NCBI GenBank assembly: GCA_946479985.1
Contig: CAMLIF010000166.1
Span: 1 to 6,084, forward strand
Length of the DNA: 6,084 nt
Direction of reading: 5' to 3'
DNA from: an uncultured Flavobacteriales bacterium
GTDB taxonomy: Bacteria > Bacteroidota > Bacteroidia > Flavobacteriales > Crocinitomicaceae
The position numbers and the translations under genes are program-made. Positions 1 through 6,054 of the stretch are shown piece after piece (positions within the stretch are counted from its first letter, which is position 1; the number at the start of each line of letters is the position of its first letter). Under the pieces are notes generated by a model, which had not been told where the DNA came from, searched no databases, and saw nothing but the letters and a program-made list of their open reading frames with translations.

Positions 1-3000
1 TTGTTTTGGATCAATACCACCTGATTGGTCAGCATCACCCATTCCAGGTAATTGATATCACCGGCCTCAAATTGCTGATTTGCAGTCGACGCAATCATTT
101 CTGCTTGTTTCAATCCTTCAGACTCGTAATATTCCACTGCCGTAACATGTTTGCGATACGTCGAAAAAACAGCGAGGTATTCCGATTCCAGGGCTTGTAT
201 GCTTGCTGTATAATCACCCGAAGCAATTAATTCATTCGTTTTGGCAGCTTGTACCTGTGAACGCTGTCCACCGTTAAAGATCGGAATTCCAATTCCTACC
301 TGAACCGATTGAAATTTCATTGCTCCGTTATACAGGTTATTGTCAGCACCGGTTCCACGCATAGACATCACATTGTAACCAAGTGTCAGATCAGGCAACA
401 ATTTCGACCGTTCCACTTTTGTTAAGGCTTCTGCGGTTTCTTGCTGCTGCAAATAGTATTGAACCATTGGATGTGCTTTTAAAGCCGTTGTATCTAACAC
501 GAGTGCATTTGGTTTTATCTCGCTTTCATCGGGAATATATGCCGTTTCGGAATTCAATAGCAATTGAAATCGGATTTGCAGAATTTCCCTTTCTTCTTTT
601 AGTTGCCCCATCTGCAAACGAATCTGCCCACGTTGATTTTCCGCGGTAGTCATTTCCAGAACATTGCTTTCCCCTGCGTTAAATCGTTCCGTAGCTTTTT
701 TCAGGAAAGAACTGTACAGGCTATCACTTCGTTGCAGCAGCTTCTCTTTTTGCTGAATGCTTATCAAACGGTAATAGGTTTCTGCAACTTGTTTCTTCAG
801 TTCTGCTTCCTGAACTTTTACACTGAGTTGACTGCTTTTTACAACCGCTTCCAGATAGCTTCGCTGGCTGGTGTAAACAGTTGGAAAATTAATAGATTGA
901 GAAATTCCTATGCGCTTATCACCGTAGACACTATTGATTTGCCCAAATTCACCTGAAATGAGTGTGTTTGGAATTGCTCGGGAAGATTTCACCAACTGCT
1001 CCTGATAAGTGGAACGTAAACGTTCGTTTTGAACCATCACGTTGTTTTTCAGAGCTAGTTCTGTTGCCGATTGAAGCGATACAGGTGTTTGTCCCTGTAA
1101 AGTTGTTCCCAAACTTAAAAAGCAAAGAACGACAACGGCAGTAGGAACTGCGTTTCCCTTTTTTGGTTTGCGTTTTTCAGTCATCATGTAAAGTATTGGT
1201 AAAACAAAGAGTGTAAGAAAAGTCGCTACGAGCAAACCTCCGATTACCACCGTTGCGAGCGGTCGCTGAACTTCTGCACCCGAACCGTTGCTCAATGCCA
1301 TTGGCAAGAATCCGAGCGATGCCACCAGGGCCGTCATCAAAACGGGCCTCAAACGAACCACGCTTCCTTCTGTTGCAATTTGTTCAAGACTCAAATCGGT
1401 TTCTTTTTTCATTCGGTTGAATTCGGATAAAAGCACAATTCCGTTGAGAACGGCTACACCGAAAAGAGCAATGAATCCAACTCCTGCACTGATACTAAAA
1501 GGCATTCCCCGCAGCGCAAGGAACAGAATTCCTCCTGTTGCGGAAAGGGGGATAGCCGAGTAAATCAGGAGTCCCTGACGGATGGAACGGAAAGCAAAAT
1601 AAAGAAGAATGAAAATGAGAATGAGCGAAACCGGAACGGCGATGCTTAACCGGTCTTTAGCAGCTTGCAGGTTTTCGAACGCACCTCCGTAGGTTACATA
1701 ATACCCCGCAGGTGTCTTTAACTGCTTGTCAACCTTTCGCTGCAGCTCTTCTACGATACTTTGAACATCACGTCCGCGAACATTGAATCCAACGACAATT
1801 CTGCGCTTTGCATCTTCACGTTGTATCTGGTTCGGCCCTTCTTTGATTTCTACATCTGCCAATTGATACAGCGGAACTTGTGTTCCTTCGGGCGTTGGGA
1901 TCAACAGGTTCTGAACATCGCTTAAATTTTGACGCTTTTCGCCGGACAGTCTGACCATCAAATCGAATCGTTTTTCTCCTTCAAAGACCAAACCGCTGCT
2001 TTGTCCTGCAAAGGCCGTATTTACAACCCGGTTAATGTCAGCAATTGTAAGATCGTATTGAGCAATGGCAGAACGATTATAGTCGATAGAAATCTGGGGC
2101 ATTCCTGTTACAGATTCGATGTAAAGATCACGCGTTCCGCTTACAGCACTTACGATGCCTCCTAGGCGTTTTGCATACTGTGCAAGCGTGTCTAAATCTT
2201 CCCCGTAAATTTTGCAAACAACGTCTTGTCTTGCACCTGTCATTAGCTCATTGAAGCGCATTTGAACAGGGTATTGAAATCCGTAAGTTACTCCCGGAAC
2301 GGCTTCCAGTGCCTTAGACATTTTTTCTGTCAATTCGTCAACCGTTTTAGCAGAAGTCCACTCACTTTTATCTTTCAGGATCACCATCATGTCACTTGCA
2401 TCAATCGGCATGGGATCGGTTGGAACTTCACTGCTTCCGGTTTTTCCAACTACCTTTTCAACTTCCGGAAACTCCTTTAAAAGAATTTCTCCTCCCTGCG
2501 AAACTGCTGTAACGGATGTGTTCAGGTTGCTTCCTGTTAAAACACGGGTTTCAACTGCAAAATCGCCTTCTTCCAGGGATGGAATGAATTCCCCTCCCAG
2601 TTGTGTCAGAACAATTACGGCAACGGTAAACAGAGCAAGCGTACTTCCCACAATTACCTTGGGAATTTTCAAGGCTTTTGTCAATCCCGAACGATACCTT
2701 TTTTCAATCCATCCCATAATCCGATCCGAAATATTCGGGCGATGTCCAGTTTTCTTGCTCAAAAACAAAGCTGACATCATCGGTATGTAAGTCAATGACA
2801 GGACGAAAGCACCTAACAAAGCAAAAGCAACAGTTTGTGCCATCGGTTTAAACATTTTTCCCTCAATACCTTGTAAGGTGAAAATTGGAATGTAGACAAT
2901 CAGAATAATGATTTCCCCAAAAACTGCGGCATTCCGCATTCTTGAAGATGTTTCCAGTACCAATCCATTCATTTGTTTTTGAGAAAGCAGTCCCTGATCG

Positions 3001-4280
3001 GATTTGTGCAGACGATACATGCAGGCTTCAACAATGATTACCGCGCCATCTACAATTAACCCGAAATCCAATGCGCCCAAGCTCATTAAATTCCCACTCA
3101 CGCCGAATAAGTTCATCATGATAACAGCGAACAACATGGCTAACGGAATAACCGATGCAACGATGATTCCCGCCCTGAAATTCCCGAGGAATAACACCAG
3201 AATCAGGAGAACGATTAACGCACCTTCCATTAAGTTCTTTGTCACCGTTCCAATGGCGTTGTTTACCATTTTTGTTCGGTCGAGGAAAGGTTCGATAACT
3301 ACCCCTTCAGGTAAGGTTTTCTGAATTTGCGTAATACGTTCTTTGATGTCTTTGATGACATCATTGCTGTTCGCTCCTTTGAGCATCATGACAACAGCAC
3401 CCGACACTTCACTTGGTTTGCCATCACGACCAACATAAGTCAGTGCTCCATAGCGGGTAGCACTTCCGAATTTTACTTCGGCAACATCTCTTAAAAACAA
3501 AGGTGTTCCTTCCGCTGTTTTCTTCACGGAAATGTTCTCTATATCTGCAATGTCAGCTATCAATCCTTCACTATGGATATACAAAACAGTTGATTGTTTT
3601 TCGATGTAAGCGCCACCTGTATTTTGGTTGTTGTCCTTTAGAGAATTAAAAACGTCATCCACGGTAATTCCGTATGATTTCAGTTTGTTCGGATCAACGG
3701 CAATTTCATACTGTTTTACTCTTCCGCCAAAACTGCTTACTTCCGCAACACCTTTCACACTTAGAAGCTGCCGGCGAACAATCCAATCCTGAACGGTTCG
3801 AAGCTCCATTTCAGTGTACTTTTTCTCGTAGCCTTTTTTCGGACGGATGACATATTGATAAATCTCACCCAACCCCGTAGTAACCGGAGCCAATTTGGGC
3901 ACGCCAATTTCAGGTGGAATTTGATCTTTAATGGATGAAATTCGTTCGGTAACTTGTTGCCTTGCCCAGTAAACATCGGTTTCATCGTCAAAAACGATAG
4001 TAACGACGCTCAAACCGAAACGGGAGAAGCTTCTGATTTCCTTTAATCCGGGGATATTGCTATTCGCCTGTTCAACCGGAAAAGTTACCAGCCGCTCAAT
4101 ATCGGTTGCACCATACGACGGCGCGGAGGTAATGACCTGAACCTGGTTATCCGTAATATCAGGTACGGCATCAATAGGTAGTCGCGTAACCTCGTACACT
4201 CCGTAACCTATCAGAACGAGTATAAATAACCCGATGATGAGTTTCTGTTTAACAGAAAACTCGATGATTTTATTAAACAT
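1..4280 (-). CDS. CzcA/CusA-type heavy-metal efflux RND transporter fused to a TolC-like outer-membrane factor (3' end off window)
   Basis: This is a proton-driven heavy-metal exporter of the HME-RND family, translated by hand as 1426 codons open to the left edge. The only in-frame ATG at the 5' end is at 4280, and a TGA lies ten codons upstream. Residues 1-1032 are a full RND subunit: TM1 about 13-30, periplasmic porter lobes, TM2-6 about 344-500, TM7 about 541-558, the family signature LGGEFIPSLEEGDF ending at 574, a second porter half, and TM8 (about 877) to TM12 (about 1031). TM4 reads DFGLIVDGAVIIVE, with D405, D411 and E418 at the spacing of the essential CzcA acidic residues. A signal-like segment (1033-1064) leads into an outer-membrane efflux domain with two homologous halves, marked by FNAGESNVLE (1200-1209) and FEAGDINYLE (1404-1413). 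Such fusions of about 1450 residues are known in Bacteroidota, so only a few dozen residues should be missing. It probably shares an operon with the His-rich gene 90 bases upstream. The metal is inferred. Confidence 0.95.
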   Translation of the reverse strand, partial: MFNKIIEFSVKQKLIIGLFILVLIGYGVYEVTRLPIDAVPDITDNQVQVITSAPSYGATDIERLVTFPVEQANSNIPGLKEIRSFSRFGLSVVTIVFDDETDVYWARQQVTERISSIKDQIPPEIGVPKLAPVTTGLGEIYQYVIRPKKGYEKKYTEMELRTVQDWIVRRQLLSVKGVAEVSSFGGRVKQYEIAVDPNKLKSYGITVDDVFNSLKDNNQNTGGAYIEKQSTVLYIHSEGLIADIADIENISVKKTAEGTPLFLRDVAEVKFGSATRYGALTYVGRDGKPSEVSGAVVMMLKGANSNDVIKDIKERITQIQKTLPEGVVIEPFLDRTKMVNNAIGTVTKNLMEGALIVLLILVLFLGNFRAGIIVASVIPLAMLFAVIMMNLFGVSGNLMSLGALDFGLIVDGAVIIVEACMYRLHKSDQGLLSQKQMNGLVLETSSRMRNAAVFGEIIILIVYIPIFTLQGIEGKMFKPMAQTVAFALLGAFVLSLTYIPMMSALFLSKKTGHRPNISDRIMGWIEKRYRSGLTKALKIPKVIVGSTLALFTVAVIVLTQLGGEFIPSLEEGDFAVETRVLTGSNLNTSVTAVSQGGEILLKEFPEVEKVVGKTGSSEVPTDPMPIDASDMMVILKDKSEWTSAKTVDELTEKMSKALEAVPGVTYGFQYPVQMRFNELMTGARQDVVCKIYGEDLDTLAQYAKRLGGIVSAVSGTRDLYIESVTGMPQISIDYNRSAIAQYDLTIADINRVVNTAFAGQSSGLVFEGEKRFDLMVRLSGEKRQNLSDVQNLLIPTPEGTQVPLYQLADVEIKEGPNQIQREDAKRRIVVGFNVRGRDVQSIVEELQRKVDKQLKTPAGYYVTYGGAFENLQAAKDRLSIAVPVSLILIFILLYFAFRSIRQGLLIYSAIPLSATGGILFLALRGMPFSISAGVGFIALFGVAVLNGIVLLSEFNRMKKETDLSLEQIATEGSVVRLRPVLMTALVASLGFLPMALSNGSGAEVQRPLATVVIGGLLVATFLTLFVLPILYMMTEKRKPKKGNAVPTAVVVLCFLSLGTTLQGQTPVSLQSATELALKNNVMVQNERLRSTYQEQLVKSSRAIPNTLISGEFGQINSVYGDKRIGISQSINFPTVYTSQRSYLEAVVKSSQLSVKVQEAELKKQVAETYYRLISIQQKEKLLQRSDSLYSSFLKKATERFNAGESNVLEMTTAENQRGQIRLQMGQLKEEREILQIRFQLLLNSETAYIPDESEIKPNALVLDTTALKAHPMVQYYLQQQETAEALTKVERSKLLPDLTLGYNVMSMRGTGADNNLYNGAMKFQSVQVGIGIPIFNGGQRSQVQAAKTNELIASGDYTASIQALESEYLAVFSTYRKHVTAVEYYESEGLKQAEMIASTANQQFEAGDINYLEWVMLTNQVVLIQN
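3..1088 (-). other. TolC/CusC-like outer-membrane efflux domain (C-terminal part of the fusion, truncated by window edge)
   Basis: Residues 1065-1426 of the fusion match the outer-membrane efflux protein fold, which has two tandem repeats of beta-strand and long helices. The first half contains heptad-rich helices (for example VQEAELKKQVAETYYRLIS) and ends with FNAGESNVLE. The second half starts near GIGIPIFNGGQRSQVQAAK, a typical outer-membrane factor signature, and ends with FEAGDINYLEWVMLTNQ. The repeat of F-x-A-G-x-x-N-x-L-E about 204 residues apart shows the internal duplication. About 360 residues are visible, so the barrel-tunnel domain is nearly complete. Confidence 0.88.
1089..1184 (-). 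other. RND-OMF junction: internal signal-peptide-like linker
   Basis: Codons 1033-1064 join the cytoplasmic end of RND TM12 to the periplasmic start of the outer-membrane factor. They read as a textbook signal peptide: a Met, a basic stretch (TEKRKPKKG), a hydrophobic core (AVVVLCFLSLG, 1048-1058) and a polar end (TTLQGQ) before the mature-like PVSLQSATELAL. Topologically this must act as a 13th membrane segment or as a cleavable internal export signal. The sequence ending in LQG before Q1064 is a possible signal peptidase I site. C1053 is not in a lipobox. Confidence 0.7.
3027..3068 (-). other. TM4 proton-relay / metal-class motif of the RND transporter
   Basis: Codons 405-418 read DFGLIVDGAVIIVE. 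In Cupriavidus CzcA the corresponding residues D402, D408 and E415 are required for transport, and the spacing here is identical with an offset of three. The DFG...DGA...E pattern is that of zinc/cobalt/cadmium-type HME pumps. Copper/silver pumps such as CusA have a different TM4 pattern with a single conserved Asp. The residues are read directly; the metal class is inferred from family knowledge. Confidence 0.8.
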
Positions 4281-4370
4281 AAATTTGAAAATTGTTGAGC
4301 ATAAAACAATTCAATTGCGTTCGTTGGAACGCGCTGGAATTACCACATTAGTGGTTCTGTAAGAACAGAT
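4281..4370 (-). promoter_or_regulatory. Hairpin-rich spacer between the His-rich gene and the RND-OMF gene
   Basis: The 90 bases hold four short inverted repeats: gttct/agaac (4354-4358 with 4362-4366), accac/gtggt (4342-4346 with 4351-4355), gcgttc/gaacgc (4317-4322 with 4327-4332) and attgtt/aacaat (4291-4296 with 4305-4310). The last can be extended by ttga/tcaa across a two-base bulge. I see no good promoter and no U-tract terminator, so the two genes are probably cotranscribed and the spacer is an RNA leader or processing region. Each stem is only 5-6 bp (10 for the bulged one), so any function is conjecture. Confidence 0.35.
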
Positions 4371-4829
4371 TTATGCTGCAACCGGGGGAGCCCGTAAACC
4401 AGAAGGAATACATGCCCGGGAATGGTAGTAAGGGGTTTTGTAAAGGTAACAAATCTGCCTCGAAGGAACAGAAATTGGTTCAGCCCATTTGAGAATGACA
4501 GCCGTTAAAACAGGAACTGATTCTCCCTTACTGAAATCAATTTTTATTTCGTTATCATCAAGTCTAAAGAAAGGTTCTCCGTGCAGGAAGTGAGCAAGAA
4601 TATCGTAAAGGCCGGAATGTTCGTTGGAATTGTTTTGATGATGTTCGTCATCGTGATGCTCATTCCGGTGATTTTCACCGTTGTGGTGCTCTTCGTGATC
4701 GTATTGACCTGCAAACGAAACATGGATATCCTGTTCAGAATATTTATGGTGGTGATGAATAAAACTATGACCGGCATAGATAATGCCGGATATACAGATA
4801 AAAAGTAAAGCTGTATATTTTTTGAACAT
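4371..4829 (-). CDS. Exported histidine-rich protein, probable periplasmic metal-binding partner of the efflux pump
   Basis: This is a 152-residue protein with an N-terminal signal peptide: MFKK, then hydrophobic YTALLFICISGIIYAG, with cleavage likely near residues 19-20. The mature N-terminal half is extremely His-rich, with 17 His between residues 21 and 83, including HHHH at 25-28 and HH pairs at 48-49, 58-59 and 63-64, mixed with Asp, Glu and Asn. This is a metal-binding composition suited to Zn, Ni, Co or Cu. The C-terminal half (84-152) is ordinary and carries Cys at 127 and 140. It ends in SGLRAPPVAA, similar to the RGPP tails I recall from small proteins encoded beside metal-efflux genes. 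The gene is codirectional with the RND-OMF gene 90 bases downstream, which suggests a shared operon and a role in buffering or delivering periplasmic metal. I cannot assign a named family. The start at 4829 is supported by the signal peptide beginning there. Confidence 0.85.
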   Translation of the reverse strand: MFKKYTALLFICISGIIYAGHSFIHHHHKYSEQDIHVSFAGQYDHEEHHNGENHRNEHHDDEHHQNNSNEHSGLYDILAHFLHGEPFFRLDDNEIKIDFSKGESVPVLTAVILKWAEPISVPSRQICYLYKTPYYHSRACIPSGLRAPPVAA

Positions 4830-4916
4830 GTGGTAAAGTTAAAAAATAAACCAATACCAAATTTGGAGTGTTTTGCCGTTTAACTTTCGATCAGCATTTG
4901 CGCAGCTACAGCGGAG

Positions 4917-4947
4917 GAAAACTATTCGGGAATTGTATGAAAACGAA
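4917..4947 (-). promoter_or_regulatory. Tentative Bacteroidota-type promoter for the metal-efflux unit
   Basis: On the minus strand TAGTTTTC (4924-4917) matches the Bacteroidota -7 consensus TAnnTTTG with one mismatch. TTCG (4947-4944) lies exactly 19 bases upstream, where the -33 element TTTG is expected, also with one mismatch. Transcription would start near 4911, giving a 5' untranslated region of about 80 bases before the His-rich gene. Two imperfect boxes in A/T-rich DNA can arise by chance, so this is weak. Confidence 0.25.
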
Positions 4948-4962
4948 TGTTTTCAGCCAATT
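4931..4962. promoter_or_regulatory. 32-bp dyad, candidate operator upstream of the metal-efflux unit
   Basis: The left half aattgtatgaaaac (4931-4944) and right half gttttcagccaatt (4949-4962) are inverted repeats matching at 12 of 14 positions around a four-base centre. The inner 7 bp and outer 5 bp pair perfectly, separated by a two-base mismatch on each side. The dyad overlaps the tentative -33 box, a position suited to a repressor or MerR/ArsR-like regulator. As RNA it would form a hairpin, but no U-tract follows, so a terminator is unlikely. Confidence 0.45.
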
Positions 4963-5010
4963 GAAACATTAAACGGTGCCCGTTGCAGAGTTCATTTTCG
5001 TAGAACTAAT

Positions 5011-5045
5011 GAAAAAGGATTGTCAACAGCGGACAATCCTTTTTC
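5011..5045 (-). terminator. Intrinsic terminator of the T9SS-secreted protein gene
   Basis: A perfect 14-bp inverted repeat pairs 5011-5024 (gaaaaaggattgtc) with 5032-5045 around a seven-base loop. On the minus strand the GGATTGTC core is followed by CCTTTTTC, giving the U-tract. It lies about 70 bases past the stop codon at 5117 and before the upstream region of the His-rich gene, so it separates the two transcription units. The flanking A-tract makes it potentially bidirectional. Confidence 0.9.
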
Positions 5046-5047
5046 TC

Positions 5048-5093
5048 CTGAAAGATCAGGCGTTGAACTCAATACTTACATTCAATCTTTCAG
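5048..5093. repeat. 9-bp inverted repeat in the 3' untranslated region
   Basis: ctgaaagat (5048-5056) and atctttcag (5085-5093) are perfect inverted repeats 28 bases apart, between the stop codon at 5117 and the main terminator. In the RNA they could form an extra stem that protects the 3' end. A stem of this length and spacing could also arise by chance. Confidence 0.4.
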
Positions 5094-5116
5094 TAACCAA
5101 TGATATTGCGTTGAAA

Positions 5117-5848
5117 TTATTGTTTGATGAATTTCTGCGTAGCCACATGGTTTGACGAACTGATCGCAATAACGTAAACACCGGCATCCAGGTCTGAAAC
5201 GTTCATGTTTAGAACCGTTTGGCTGTTTTCCAGGTTAGCAGAGCGAACAATACGACCATTCAGATCACGGATCTCAAGTGTTTCAGGAGATTGACCGTTC
5301 GTGTTTTCCCAGGCAATCGTTACTTTTTCGTTTACCGGGTTCGGGAAAACCATCAACGTGTTTAACTCTTCATTTTCATTGATTCCGGCTGAAGATCCAC
5401 CGGGTGTATAATTGATGTTGTTCGGCGCCAGGTAAGCATTGTCGCTGTCGTCGTCTTCCGATGAAGGAATATCATCGTCGGCATCAACGTAAACACCTAA
5501 TCGGTAAGAACCTGCAGGTAGTGGCATGTCAGTCAGGTCGATATCCAGGTCTACGTAGTCACGTCCGCCGAAATGATAAATTCCCGGATCGTTGATCGTG
5601 TGTACGAAAGTCGGATTCGAACCATCCCAGATATAAACCTTAATGGTAAAGGGAGGAGTTACATAAGAAGAGTTTGTTCCGTCGGCATAAACTGAAAAGT
5701 TCAGGTCATTCACGATCTTCGTGTTGTCGTTGTAGCTGTCCCAGTAAAGGTCAATGTTACCAAGCAGGATGTTTGCATCTTCTTCAATCTGACCGAAAGC
5801 CGATCCTGTTAGTAAAGCTGCTGTTGCGATTGTAAAAATCTTTTTCAT
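5117..5848 (-). CDS. Secreted protein with CARDB-like region and type IX secretion C-terminal sorting domain
   Basis: This is a 243-residue protein, probably exported by Sec and then by the type IX system to the cell surface or medium. I chose the ATG at 5848 because a clean signal peptide starts there (MKKIFTIATAALLTGSAFGQ), with cleavage likely after AFG to leave the Gln start common in Bacteroidota exports. The ATG at 5896 would add 16 unsuitable residues. Residues about 24-147 are beta-rich and include PPFTIKVYIWDG (65-76) and LPAGSYRLGVYVDADDDIP (110-128), then an Asp/Glu run to N137. This resembles CARDB adhesion-type domains, and the acidic loop might bind calcium. Residues 166-243 are a type A sorting domain: MVFPNPVNEKVTI, LEIRDLNGRIV, LDAGVYVIAIS and the terminal QKFIKQ. 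No enzyme motif is visible, so the role (adhesion, matrix, other) is open. It has its own terminator and appears monocistronic. Confidence 0.9.
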   Translation of the reverse strand: MKKIFTIATAALLTGSAFGQIEEDANILLGNIDLYWDSYNDNTKIVNDLNFSVYADGTNSSYVTPPFTIKVYIWDGSNPTFVHTINDPGIYHFGGRDYVDLDIDLTDMPLPAGSYRLGVYVDADDDIPSSEDDDSDNAYLAPNNINYTPGGSSAGINENEELNTLMVFPNPVNEKVTIAWENTNGQSPETLEIRDLNGRIVRSANLENSQTVLNMNVSDLDAGVYVIAISSSNHVATQKFIKQ

Positions 5849-5909
5849 GTGATTATTTTTAATTGTTTCAGCAAAGGAAAACGAAAGTCGCGCCAAAGCC
5901 TTATTTTAC

Positions 5910-5931
5910 CGGGGGACAAAACGGGGTACAA
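5910..5931. repeat. Imperfect tandem repeat upstream of the secreted-protein gene
   Basis: cgggggacaa (5910-5919) and cggggtacaa (5922-5931) match at 9 of 10 positions with a 12-base period, close to one helical turn. They stand out as G-runs in A/T-rich DNA about 60-80 bases before the start codon. This could be a tandem site for a regulator; no known motif is recognised. Confidence 0.35.
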
Positions 5932-6040
5932 TGTTGGAATTCAGCAAACATCAGGGTTTAACCAAATCAATTTCAGAATTAATAAACAGAATTCATATCA
6001 TTTTTCTGGAGCGCTTTTATATCTCCCCCTTATTTCTATG

Positions 6041-6054
6041 ATACTTGCAAGTAT
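6041..6054. repeat. Perfect 14-bp palindrome
   Basis: atacttgcaagtat is its own reverse complement over 14 bases with no spacer. It lies 193 bases upstream of the start codon at 5848. A dimeric regulator site is possible. It could equally belong to a gene beyond the right edge, or be chance. Confidence 0.4.

Noticed and set aside
1120..1122. Cys1053 in the linker as a possible lipoprotein site
   Set aside because: The preceding residues VVL do not fit a lipobox, which needs a small residue directly before the Cys.
6..3324. Series of plus-strand open frames of 60-133 codons between 6 and 3324
   Set aside because: All lie antisense to the continuous RND-OMF frame, show no recognisable motifs or signal peptides, and overlap one another. 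They are shadows.
3761..3991. 76-codon minus-strand frame
   Set aside because: It overlaps the RND gene in another frame. The RND frame here encodes conserved porter-domain sequence, so this is a shadow.
4544..4808. Two overlapping frames across the His-rich gene (minus 4544-4777 and plus 4581-4808)
   Set aside because: The repeated CAT/CAC codons give long open frames and many apparent Met, Ile and Val codons in the other frames. Only the frame at 4371-4829 has a signal peptide and sensible context.
4873..5103. Plus-strand 76-codon frame
   Set aside because: It runs straight through the perfect terminator stem and the candidate operator and has no domain features, so it is very unlikely to be a gene.
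5849..5896. Upstream ATG that would lengthen the secreted protein to 259 residues
   Set aside because: The added 16 residues would bury the signal peptide, which starts cleanly at the ATG at 5848.
5849..5940. Promoter boxes for the secreted-protein gene (for example TTTG motifs in the GTTTTG and GGCTTTGG stretches)
   Set aside because: No pair combined an acceptable TAnnTTTG box with a TTTG box at the right spacing.
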